DNA from: Candidatus Methanophagales archaeon
GTDB taxonomy: Archaea > Halobacteriota > Syntropharchaeia > Alkanophagales > Methanospirareceae
Assembly (NCBI GenBank): GCA_030621535.1
Contig: JAUXHM010000007.1
Span: forward strand, 1 to 15,438
Reading direction: 5' to 3'
Length of the DNA stretch: 15,438 nucleotides
Part shown: positions 6,979 to 12,336 of the stretch, piece by piece
Layout of the letters: every line of letters begins with the position of its first letter
Position numbering within the stretch: position 1 is the first letter of the stretch
The notes under the pieces: generated by a model
Database searches by the model: none
What the model saw: only the letters and a program-made list of their open reading frames with translations
Told to the model about the DNA's origin: nothing
Made by a program: the position numbers and the translations under genes

Positions 6979-7455
6979 CTAACTTATCCAGTGGACAACC
7001 AGCGTGCAACCATGAAGTTTATACTCCATCTCTTGCAGTTGCTTATGCAACTCCTCTTCACGTTCGAGCATGTTCTTCTCGTCCACCATTTTATTCAGTA
7101 TCAGGTTTTCGATAATATAACTTACCTTGTCCGTTTCTATCAATACGTGAACAAAATTGAAATCCTTACTCAGGAGGCATCCTAAAAACGCTTGACCTGC
7201 TATATCAGAAAAAAGGATGCCACCATAACTGAACTGATAAAGAACACGCTTGATTTTTGTTTTTGGTAAGTTCACAATTATCGGAATAAGTGTTTTTGCG
7301 GTTTCAATCAAACTGATTGCCTCTTTGTCCATGCTCACTTTTCCCGACGATGCCACTATATCCCCGTTCTTTGCGAACACGAAAGCGCTCTTTATTCCAT
7401 CTATGGTTGACAATTTTTTTATGCCTCTTCCCATCTGTTCCCAAATCGCAGGCAT
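6979..7455 (-). CDS. Roadblock/LC7-domain protein
   Basis: From the ATG at 7455 the product is 158 residues. The core (about 10-120) fits a Roadblock/LC7 fold: IDGIKSAFVFAKNGDIVASSG, then a long helix (ISLIETAKTLIPII), strands around KRVLYQFSYGGILFSD and a final FNFVHVLIETD strand. A C-terminal helix (about 125-152, ENLILNKMVDEKNMLEREEELHKQ in two pieces) looks like a coiled coil. Roadblock proteins of the MglB type form dimers that regulate small GTPases or other signalling proteins; none of the GTPase type is encoded here, while a KaiC-like ATPase is next door. The frame is open to 7539, but GGGGAG lies 6 nt before the ATG at 7455, and the upstream residues are not domain-like. Assignment is from the pattern of strands and helices, so moderately sure. 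Confidence 0.68.
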   Translation of the reverse strand: MPAIWEQMGRGIKKLSTIDGIKSAFVFAKNGDIVASSGKVSMDKEAISLIETAKTLIPIIVNLPKTKIKRVLYQFSYGGILFSDIAGQAFLGCLLSKDFNFVHVLIETDKVSYIIENLILNKMVDEKNMLEREEELHKQLQEMEYKLHGCTLVVHWIS

Positions 7456-7546
7456 GATTTCTCCCCGGGTTTTTTGTACACTGATAATAAATAAATAATC
7501 TATCACTCTGATTGCATATAAATGTCCTCTGGTAGGCACAATCTAA

Positions 7547-7717
7547 TTTTATAGTGATAGAATCACGAACGGTTTTCCATATCCAGAAACTTTTTGGAAG
7601 AGAATCATTGATGAAGCAAATAAGCCTCTTCTTAGCACAACTCGTGGTCTGCAACCGGGATCATTCTTTTGCATATTTACGCCCGTTCTTCTAACAAATT
7701 ATAAATACGTATCCTAA
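7547..7717 (+). pseudogene. Possible coding remnant of unknown origin
   Basis: The gap upstream of the Roadblock gene contains a plus-strand open frame of 56 codons with a protein-like sequence (it includes TNGFPYPETFWKRIIDEANK and PLLSTTRGLQPG). It has no ATG, and an in-frame stop lies just before it at 7544-7546. Its amino-acid make-up is more coding-like than random A/T-rich DNA. I do not recognise the family. It may be the decayed end of a gene lost from this spot; it could also be chance. Confidence 0.25.
7696..7707 (+). promoter_or_regulatory. Possible TATA box, leaderless position
   Basis: AAATTATAAATA is centred about 27 bp upstream of the ATG codons at 7723 and 7730. That spacing would give leaderless or nearly leaderless transcripts, which are common in archaea. 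It supports, weakly, that the small ORF downstream is expressed. Confidence 0.35.
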
Positions 7718-7729
7718 AACGCATGGAAC

Positions 7730-7996
7730 ATGATTCCAGCCGAAATGAAACCGAAAAATTTATATCCTGTGCTGTACAACAGTTTTATGGTGAAGAAAAC
7801 GGGTATGAATAGGGCAATAGAAGGAATAGAGAACAAATGGGCATTATTGGGAGAACCATTTGAGGCAGAGGTTTGCTATGCTTTTGGATGGGAAGTTGGT
7901 GTGGAATCACTTTATGATGGCTTACAAGGTGCAAAAGCGATGAAAACGAGGGGTGCAGTAGGTGAAAAGTTAAAATATCACTATATTTTTAGATAG
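7730..7996 (+). CDS. Small protein of unknown function, possibly frameshifted
   Basis: An 88-residue frame with no recognised family. Its middle and end (IENKWALLGEPFEAEVCYAF, GWEVGVESLYDGLQGAKAMK) look like real protein, mixed alpha/beta, with no membrane segment or signal peptide. The first 25 residues are less convincing. A second frame starting at the ATG at 7723 encodes a more natural acidic N-terminus (MEHDSSRNETEKFISCAVQQ, then FYGEENGYE) before stopping at about 7812. A one-base shift near 7800-7812 could therefore have split one gene of about 90 codons. The 3' end overlaps the end of the truncated PIN gene on the other strand (7981-7996). A TATA-like box precedes it at leaderless distance. 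Function unknown; treat as a candidate only. Confidence 0.4.
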   Translation: MIPAEMKPKNLYPVLYNSFMVKKTGMNRAIEGIENKWALLGEPFEAEVCYAFGWEVGVESLYDGLQGAKAMKTRGAVGEKLKYHYIFR

Positions 7997-8208
7997 TGCC
8001 GTGCATGCATACAGTTCTGTGCGAAATCTCTGTCTTCTGTCACACGCTCGAGCACGTAACCGAGTTCAGCAACGTTTACAGCCGAAATGCAGGCATAAAT
8101 ACCCTCAAAGACCAAATCTATAAGCTCAAAAGCTTTCTCGTGTAACCTCTCCACCTCGAGGAAAAAGGCAACGAGGACTGAAGTGTCAAGGGCGAGCTGC
8201 TTGCTCAC
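7981..8208 (-). pseudogene. Truncated PIN-domain (VapC-like) toxin
   Basis: 75 residues matching the first half of a PIN-domain ribonuclease: LALDTSVLVAFFL with the first catalytic Asp (D8), and SAVNVAELGYVLER with the conserved Glu (E48). PIN toxins of the VapC type are usually 120-140 residues, and the later acidic metal ligands lie in the missing half, so this copy should not be catalytically competent alone. The stop at 7981 is followed on the minus strand by sequence used by another ORF, and I found no shifted frame carrying the missing half. Start GTG at 8208, nine bases after the stop of a 41-residue gene on the same strand, as in antitoxin-toxin pairs. VapC proteins cleave tRNA or rRNA and are held inactive by their antitoxin; this one looks like a decayed module. 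Confidence 0.65.
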
Positions 8209-8217
8209 GTCTCAATC

Positions 8218-8343
8218 TCATAACACCCCTTCTTCCTTGTAGCCTGCTCTAAAGACCTCTGGTGGACTCTTCAAAAGTTTCGGTTTCCTGCCTGTCTGCT
8301 GCTTTACGAGCCTGAGAACCTCAGTTGCATGCTTGTTTTCCAT
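8218..8343 (-). CDS. 41-residue protein, putative antitoxin partner of the PIN gene
   Basis: On the minus strand an ATG at 8343 opens 41 codons ending in TGA at 8218. The product begins MENKHATEVLRLVKQQTG and ends FRAGYKEEGVL; it is basic in the middle (RKPKLLK) with a probable N-terminal helix. An AAAGG lies upstream at ribosome-site distance. The PIN-domain gene starts 9 bp after its stop, the classic antitoxin-first arrangement. I do not recognise a DNA-binding fold (AbrB, RHH or Phd type) in so short a protein, so its role is inferred only from position and size. Confidence 0.5.
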   Translation of the reverse strand: MENKHATEVLRLVKQQTGRKPKLLKSPPEVFRAGYKEEGVL

Positions 8344-8381
8344 TTAACCTTTTATTATTCCCTTTTTTAAAATAAATTATA

Positions 8382-8449
8382 GACACAGATTAACACAGAT
8401 TAACACAGATGATAAAATAAATCCGCGTAAATCAGTGCAAATCAGTGTC
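8382..8449. repeat. Long imperfect inverted repeat with internal 10-bp direct repeats (68 bp)
   Basis: Left arm 8382-8410 consists of three iterations of an ACACAGATTA-like unit. A 10-bp A/T loop follows (8411-8420), then the right arm 8421-8449 (ATCCGCG...CAGTGTC). The two 29-base arms match as reverse complements at roughly three quarters of positions, and mismatches are spaced regularly because both arms are built of the same short unit. It lies between the antitoxin-like gene and taw3, both on the minus strand. Probably a small dispersed non-coding element; a role at the 3' end of taw3 mRNA is also possible. Confidence 0.65.
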
Positions 8450-8506
8450 TTAAATAGAAGGTGGTTATACTTTATCTACAATAAAAAACCTTCGTACAAA
8501 AATAAC

Positions 8507-9100
8507 TTATTCAACCTCTTTCAACCCATAGTAAAACCTCTTCAACTTCCCTTTACCCCTTTCAAGCATGAAATTCGCCTTCGATAAGATAAAATCCATA
8601 TAACCTTCGCTGCAAAACATCACACCATCTTTACCCAGCGGCACGTCCATCCTTTCCGTGCTCACTATCTCCACTACCACTTTTCCATCTTTTGAAATCG
8701 CCTTTATCCCACTGTATTTAAACCCTGATTCAATCGCTATTCTTAACAACGCCTTTGCTTTCTCTAAATCCCTACACGCCACGTGCAGTATCGGCGATTG
8801 CGATAACAGCCATATCTCTCTTCCCTCGGTAATCCCCTCCCTGCCTTTTAGCTTTATCGCTTCCTGCACCTCTTCTCTGCTCACCGGGGAGCGATGCCAC
8901 TTACCAACAAATTTCGCTGCTCGCTTCGCACCTATCTCGGGGATAGAAATCAAAACGATTCTGCCGGAGCAGCTGCTCGTTGTAAAGAACCCCTCAAAGC
9001 TGTTTATCTTCTCTATTATCCCCGCTACTTCTTCGTCTGCTCCCCCTATCCGTAATTTCTCAAGTGCCCGGTCCTTTTGCTCTTCAAATATCAATGCCAA
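8507..9100 (-). CDS. taw3: Taw3 (TYW3-like) tRNA wybutosine-pathway methyltransferase
   Basis: 197 residues, the usual length for archaeal Taw3. This family N4-methylates the modified guanosine at position 37 of tRNA-Phe in the wyosine/wybutosine pathway, using S-adenosylmethionine. Seen motifs: an N-terminal helix of FEEQKDRALEKL type, FFTTSSCSGRIVLI (about 38-51, the strongest family signature), KWHR (about 67-70), LLSQSPILHVACRDL (97-111) and ESGFKYSGIKAI (123-134). Start: the frame opens with TTG at 9100, with GGGGGGT about 12 nt upstream; a second TTG at 9094 is possible and no ATG fits. It is a single-gene unit, divergent from the antiporter operon, with its 3' end facing an inverted repeat. 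The pathway exists only in archaea and eukaryotes, which supports an archaeal host. Confidence 0.9.
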   Translation of the reverse strand: MALIFEEQKDRALEKLRIGGADEEVAGIIEKINSFEGFFTTSSCSGRIVLISIPEIGAKRAAKFVGKWHRSPVSREEVQEAIKLKGREGITEGREIWLLSQSPILHVACRDLEKAKALLRIAIESGFKYSGIKAISKDGKVVVEIVSTERMDVPLGKDGVMFCSEGYMDFILSKANFMLERGKGKLKRFYYGLKEVE

Positions 9101-9154
9101 TTTGTGAAATTACCCCCCATGTGTTCTTTTCTTCTCCTCCCCTCTTTTATTTTA

Positions 9155-9258
9155 TCACCGCGGAGAGCGCAGAGTACGCAGAGTTTTAAGACTGGTTCAA
9201 TAATTGCTTAGTTTTTCTGGTTTTTATGCCTTTGCGTTCTCCGTGTGCTCTGCGGTGA
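9155..9258. repeat. Long imperfect inverted repeat between taw3 and the antiporter operon (104 bp)
   Basis: Left arm 9155-9180 (TCACCGCGGAGAGCGCAGAG, then TACGCA) and right arm 9233-9258 (TGCGTTCTCCGTGTGCTCTG, then CGGTGA) are reverse complements at about 20 of 26 positions, separated by a 52-bp A/T-rich centre. Each arm is built from iterated GCAGAG/GCGGAG words. The arms are clearly more G/C-rich than the flanks. Position is the divergent intergenic region, so it is not a terminator. Words of this CACCGCGGAG...CGCAGAG type recur between genes in many unrelated genomes, which suggests a dispersed element. Confidence 0.68.
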
Positions 9259-9286
9259 ATAATGTAAAACCTCACACCAGAATAAT

Positions 9287-9305
9287 TCCGAAAGTTATTT
9301 ATATT
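9287..9305 (+). promoter_or_regulatory. BRE-TATA promoter of the antiporter operon
   Basis: TTCCGAAAG directly followed by TTATTTATATT is a near-ideal archaeal BRE plus TATA box. Transcription would start near 9326, giving a leader of about 13 nt before the ATG of mnhF at 9339. It is the best promoter candidate in the window and lies just outside the inverted repeat ending at 9258. Confidence 0.6.
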
Positions 9306-9338
9306 ACATCAATCAAGAATTAAGCAAACAAGCGAAAA

Positions 9339-9605
9339 ATGATAGAAGTATTTTTAGCTATCGGGCTGTTAATCGCGCTCACGATATTATTAAGTTTATA
9401 CCGAGCAGCGCTTGGACCCGGCGTATTTAATCGCGTGGCAGCGATAAACGTAATAGGGACAAAAACAATCGTTCTTTTAGTTATCATCGGCTATTATTTC
9501 GAAAGACCTCTGTTCTTTGACATCTCACTTCTCTATGCAATACTAAATTTCATAGGCACTTTAGCCTTCGCAAAATATTTAGAGAGGGGTGAGATATGGT
9601 CTTAA
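9339..9605 (+). CDS. mnhF: Mrp antiporter subunit MnhF/MrpF
   Basis: 88 residues, three predicted membrane helices (about 3-22, 32-52 and 57-79), a normal MrpF length. The loop YRAALGPGVFNRVAAINVIGTK between helices 1 and 2 and the FFDISLLYAILNFIGTLAF ending are family signatures. MrpF is a small membrane subunit of the multi-subunit Na+/H+ antiporter (MbhB in membrane-bound hydrogenase nomenclature). It is the first gene of the operon. The ATG at 9339 has no clear Shine-Dalgarno, consistent with its short leader. Its last 10 bases overlap mnhG, implying translational coupling. Confidence 0.92.
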   Translation: MIEVFLAIGLLIALTILLSLYRAALGPGVFNRVAAINVIGTKTIVLLVIIGYYFERPLFFDISLLYAILNFIGTLAFAKYLERGEIWS

Positions 9606-9940
9606 TAGACGTGATAGTAACATTATTTTTGGCTGCCGGAATTTTCTTTATGCTCACCGGCGTAATTGGATTACTCCGATTCCCCGACTTTTACACGCGA
9701 CTGCATGCGACCGGGAAGTGCGATACGCTTGGAGAGGTCCTTATAATCGCAGGTTTGCTGTTATATCATCTCTTCGTTTATAGCCCTGGAGCGGAACTCT
9801 CGGTGAAACTTGTACCCGTGAAGCTCTTATTTTTAATAATATTCATTTTCCTCGCCAATCCAACGGCGACACATGCGATAATGAAAGCGGCTTATAAAAC
9901 GGGTGTGAAGCCGTGGAAATTGGGGGAAGAGAGAAGATGA
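9596..9940 (+). CDS. mnhG: Mrp antiporter subunit MnhG/MrpG
   Basis: 114 residues with three predicted membrane helices (about 3-27, 41-60 and 70-90). The segment GLLRFPDFYTRLHATGKCDTLGE is the highly conserved MrpG signature, and FLANPTATHAI at the third helix is also typical. It corresponds to MbhC in the hydrogenase-type complexes. The start at 9596 lies inside mnhF, preceded by GGGGTGAG, a good ribosome site. Its stop TGA shares bases with the ATG of mnhE (ATGA overlap at 9937-9940), so F, G and E are translated as a coupled set. Confidence 0.93.
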   Translation: MVLIDVIVTLFLAAGIFFMLTGVIGLLRFPDFYTRLHATGKCDTLGEVLIIAGLLLYHLFVYSPGAELSVKLVPVKLLFLIIFIFLANPTATHAIMKAAYKTGVKPWKLGEERR

Positions 9941-10437
9941 ACGCTAAATCGGGAAAGGGATTTGGAATACTCGTAACGTTTTGTGCCCTTTTCCTGTTCT
10001 GGCTGCTCTTATCCGGCATCTTCGACGCACTTCACGTCGGAGCAGGCATAATATGCAGTGCAATTATTGCATTGATTTCTCATGACCTGCTGGTGAAGGA
10101 AAAGGGGGATAAAATGCTTTCGAAGTCCTTTAAATTCGTTATTTATCTCGGTTGGGAATTGTGGCAGATAGTGCTGGCGAACTTCGATGTCGCATACCGC
10201 GTTCTGCATCCAAAGATGCCGATAGACCCCCTCATAATAGAATTTGATACTTCCTTGAGAAGCGATTTCGCTCTCGTTACACTCGCTAATTCCATCACTT
10301 TGACCCCCGGGACGATAACCATAGATATAAAAGACGGTAAGTTTTTGGTGCATGCAATCGCGAAAAAACCCGCTGATGCGCTATTGGTGGATAAGACGAT
10401 GCAAAATAAAGTGGCTGATGTGTTTATGGAATGGTGA
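9937..10437 (+). CDS. mnhE: Mrp antiporter subunit MnhE/MrpE
   Basis: 166 residues: two or three N-terminal membrane helices (about 9-28, 32-50 and 66-84) and a C-terminal cytoplasmic domain. The hallmark TLANSITLTPGTITIDIKDG, followed by FLVHAI, is complete. The family subunit is needed for assembly of the Mrp complex. A GTG at 9913 gives a longer frame, but the ATG at 9937 overlaps the mnhG stop (ATGA) and follows GGGGGAAGAG, so it is chosen. Here mnhE comes third, after F and G, whereas in the Pyrococcus-type membrane-bound hydrogenase cluster the MrpE homologue comes first. A 63-bp gap with a possible promoter follows. Confidence 0.92.
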   Translation: MNAKSGKGFGILVTFCALFLFWLLLSGIFDALHVGAGIICSAIIALISHDLLVKEKGDKMLSKSFKFVIYLGWELWQIVLANFDVAYRVLHPKMPIDPLIIEFDTSLRSDFALVTLANSITLTPGTITIDIKDGKFLVHAIAKKPADALLVDKTMQNKVADVFMEW

Positions 10438-10452
10438 TAAAAAAAACGGCAG

Positions 10453-10461
10453 TTTTATATA
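10453..10461 (+). promoter_or_regulatory. Possible internal promoter between mnhE and the MbhD-like gene
   Basis: The 63-bp gap contains TTTTATATA, with AGGAG at 10485-10489 serving as the ribosome site for the ATG at 10501. Transcription from this box would start near 10484, almost on the ribosome site, so its use is uncertain. It could uncouple expression of the F-G-E block from the rest. Confidence 0.3.
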
Positions 10462-10500
10462 TCATATTTGTAAACAAAAGAAATAGGAGATAAATAAAAA

Positions 10501-10746
10501 ATGATACCTTCCCTTGACCTCGTACTGCTCTTTTTAATTGTGGCAATCGCTATCGCAGCAATAACCGTGAGAGACCTCTTGAGTGCAATCATGCTATTGT
10601 GCGCTTATAGTTTCCTGATGGCGGTGATCTGGGTGGAGATGCACGCGGTGGATGTCGCATTTACCGAAGCCGCTGTCGGCGCCGGTGCATCAACTGCATT
10701 TTTAATTGCTGCTTTATCCAGAACAACGAGGTGGGAGAAGAAATGA
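10501..10746 (+). CDS. MbhD-like (DUF4040) antiporter subunit, equivalent to part of MrpA C-terminus
   Basis: 81 residues forming three membrane helices (about 5-22, 26-45 and 52-72). The stretch HAVDVAFTEAAVGAGASTAF is the conserved DUF4040/MbhD signature, with acidic residues in a helix thought to line an ion path in related complexes. In bacterial Mrp systems this segment is fused into the C-terminal part of the large MrpA protein; in archaeal Mrp and membrane-bound hydrogenase complexes it is a separate gene, as here. AGGAG lies 11 nt before the ATG. The stop TGA overlaps the next ATG (10743-10746), so the two are coupled. Confidence 0.88.
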   Translation: MIPSLDLVLLFLIVAIAIAAITVRDLLSAIMLLCAYSFLMAVIWVEMHAVDVAFTEAAVGAGASTAFLIAALSRTTRWEKK

Positions 10747-11309
10747 AATTAATATCGCTTTCGGCACTGTTCTTTGTAATTTTTTTAGGCGTTCTTTTCA
10801 TCTACGTAGCGGAGGATATACCTGATTTCGGTGACCCTTATTCAGCTCCTAACGGGTATGTCAACCTGGATATCAGCCTGGATGCTGCCGAGTTAGAAGA
10901 TAATTTGAATAAAGGTGTTGTTCCAGAGGTGCTGACGAGTAAACTTAAAGCCATAGGTTTTCGGGATGATGAACTACCGTTAAGGATTGATAAGATAAAA
11001 GAAGGTGAATGGGAAGCAATTATTATTCCCGGGGAGAAGGAGCAGGATTTCTATCCGAAGGAGCAGAAATACTACTTTATTAAAAAGGATGGTGCTAAAC
11101 TGGATGTTTACCGGTATGCGCTTATCAAAAGGTATGTGGAGGAAGGACACCATGAGACCGAAGTGCCGAATATGGTAACCTATATTCTCGCGGATTACAG
11201 GGGTTATGATACGCTTGGTGAGACCACCGTTATATTTACCGCCGGTGTGGCAGTTATGTTATTGCTGAGGAGGCGCGAGAAAAGACCGGAGGCGAGTAGT
11301 AAGCTTTGA
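10743..11309 (+). CDS. MbhE-like antiporter subunit with a large internal insertion
   Basis: 188 residues from the ATG at 10743, which overlaps the previous stop and follows GGGAG; a GTG at 10731 is the longer alternative. Family blocks are an N-terminal membrane helix (3-22), DIPDFGDPYSAPN (25-37), then YVEEGHHETEVPNMVTYILA (131-150), DYRGYDTLGE (151-160) and a C-terminal helix (161-175). In ordinary MbhE proteins (about 90-110 residues) the FGDP and ETGAPN blocks are nearly adjacent. Here about 88 extra residues (38-125) lie between them; they are charged, lack membrane helices, and look alpha then beta (a helix near 47-71, strands near 80-83, 90-96, 109-114 and 119-123). The insert is in frame with no stop, so it is a genuine domain rather than an assembly break. 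With the first helix inserted normally it would lie on the outer face of the membrane; that is inference. The 3' end overlaps the next gene by 4 bp. Confidence 0.85.
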   Translation: MKLISLSALFFVIFLGVLFIYVAEDIPDFGDPYSAPNGYVNLDISLDAAELEDNLNKGVVPEVLTSKLKAIGFRDDELPLRIDKIKEGEWEAIIIPGEKEQDFYPKEQKYYFIKKDGAKLDVYRYALIKRYVEEGHHETEVPNMVTYILADYRGYDTLGETTVIFTAGVAVMLLLRRREKRPEASSKL

Positions 11310-11800
11310 GCACGAAAAATAGTGAAGCAGGAGAGGGCAAAGAGAGGGCTGGAGATGTCATAGTGGAAACCGTCGCGAGACTGATGGTTCCTTTTATCCA
11401 GTTGTTTGCGTTATATGTGATAATACATGGCGCGGGCGGACCCGGGGGAGGATTTCAAGGCGGCGTGATATTCGGCGCTTCTTTTGTCTTACTCGTCATC
11501 GCTTTTGGTATTGTTAATGCGGGTGACAGATTCCCAGAAGGCGCAAATACCGCTTTCATGAGCCTTGGGGTGTATATCTATGCGGGAGTAGGACTCTTGT
11601 GCATAATCTTCAGTCTTGGAGCTGCGCAGTTTCTCAATTACGGCTTCATCCCATTAACAACACATTTTGAGGAGAACCGGGCTTTGGGTATGGACCTCGT
11701 AGAGATAGGAATAGGGATAACGGTGATGGCAGTAGTCACGTCTATATTTTTCAACCTCGCGTGGAAAAGAGAACCCGAAGAAGGAGGAGAGGAGGAATAA
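11306..11800 (+). CDS. mnhB: Mrp antiporter subunit MnhB/MrpB
   Basis: 164 residues. A hydrophilic 15-residue N-terminus is followed by four predicted membrane helices (about 24-42, 52-71, 84-108 and 133-153). HGAGGPGGGFQGGVI, the invariant glycine-rich MrpB motif, is intact. It corresponds to MbhF in hydrogenase-type complexes. The start is a TTG at 11306 that overlaps the previous stop (TTGA), with GGAGGCGAG about 10 nt upstream; no better start precedes the first helix. The acidic tail (EPEEGGEEE) is encoded by GGAGGAGAGGAGGA, which doubles as the ribosome site for mnhC two bases after the stop. Confidence 0.92.
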   Translation: MSTKNSEAGEGKERAGDVIVETVARLMVPFIQLFALYVIIHGAGGPGGGFQGGVIFGASFVLLVIAFGIVNAGDRFPEGANTAFMSLGVYIYAGVGLLCIIFSLGAAQFLNYGFIPLTTHFEENRALGMDLVEIGIGITVMAVVTSIFFNLAWKREPEEGGEEE

Positions 11801-11802
11801 AA

Positions 11803-12183
11803 ATGATGGAATGGCTAATCGAGGAAATACTTGCAAAATATAATTACTGGGTTTCCATAATTCTCATGCTCATTGGTTTCTACGCGATGATTGCAAAGGG
11901 CAACCTGATAAAGAAGGTCATTGGATTAAGCATATTCCAAACCGCTATATTCCTCTTCTATATTTCGCTGGGGGATATAACAGGGGGAACAGAACCAATC
12001 GTGATAGAAGGATACAAAGGAATATACGTGAATCCATTGCTCCACGTGCTTATCCTGACCGCTATAGTAGTAGCCGTAGCAACACTCGCGGTTGCCCTCG
12101 CTCTCGTAATAAGTATGTATGAGGAATACGGGACGATAGAAGAGGAGGAGATAATAGAGAAGGAGAGAGAGCTGGGGGTGTAA
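11803..12183 (+). CDS. mnhC: Mrp antiporter subunit MnhC/MrpC (NuoK-like)
   Basis: 126 residues with three membrane helices (about 13-33, 38-58 and 79-106), homologous to NuoK of complex I. Family features are GFYAMIAKGNLIKKVIGL, the FQTAIFLFYI helix, NPLLHVLILTAIVVAVATLA and a strongly acidic C-terminal tail (TIEEEEIIEKERE). A GTG at 11761 extends the frame into a run of arginines inside mnhB; the ATG at 11803 follows GGAGGAATAAAA and starts 2 bp after the mnhB stop, so it is preferred (an adjacent ATG at 11806 is equivalent). It is followed by a 153-bp gap, the widest in the operon. Confidence 0.92.
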   Translation: MMEWLIEEILAKYNYWVSIILMLIGFYAMIAKGNLIKKVIGLSIFQTAIFLFYISLGDITGGTEPIVIEGYKGIYVNPLLHVLILTAIVVAVATLAVALALVISMYEEYGTIEEEEIIEKERELGV

Positions 12184-12191
12184 TATCCCCT

Positions 12192-12208
12192 CGCAATTGC
12201 AAATTGCG
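12192..12208 (+). terminator. Perfect short hairpin after mnhC, followed by T-rich DNA
   Basis: CGCAATT, loop GCA, AATTGCG forms a perfect 7-bp stem starting 9 bp after the mnhC stop. The bases immediately downstream are not a T-run, but T-rich stretches follow at 12253-12280 (GTTTTTTA and TTTTCTTTTATT), as used by archaeal RNA polymerase for termination. The combination could reduce read-through into mnhD or act as an mRNA-end or processing structure. Weak evidence. Confidence 0.35.
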
Positions 12209-12292
12209 CGAATAAAGCGTGCCACCGGTGTCCCGACAGAGAAAAAGGGATAGTTTTTTAATATATTATGTTTTCTTTTATTAAATAAGGGG

Positions 12293-12302
12293 ATTTTTAA
12301 AC
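12293..12302 (+). promoter_or_regulatory. Possible promoter and ribosome site for mnhD
   Basis: Within the gap before mnhD, ATTTTTAAAC is a moderate TATA match whose start point would fall near 12323. AAGGAGGAAAG at 12317-12327 and AAGGAAT just before the ATG offer two ribosome sites; the second is better spaced. Together with the hairpin after mnhC this suggests the large transporter-like subunits may be transcribed separately. Confidence 0.3.
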
Positions 12303-12336
12303 AAATAAAGAATAAAAAGGAGGAAAGTTAAGGAAT

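Noticed and set aside
7304..7654. Minus-strand 116-residue frame overlapping the Roadblock gene
   Set aside because: A shifted frame over the Roadblock gene, with unnatural Cys/Arg-rich composition; the overlapped gene has a better ribosome site and a recognisable fold.
8382..8410. CRISPR-like direct repeats
   Set aside because: The three 10-bp units are contiguous without spacers and form one arm of a palindrome, so this is not a CRISPR array.
8658..9107. Plus-strand 149-residue frame opposite taw3
   Set aside because: Antisense shadow of taw3, which carries all family motifs.
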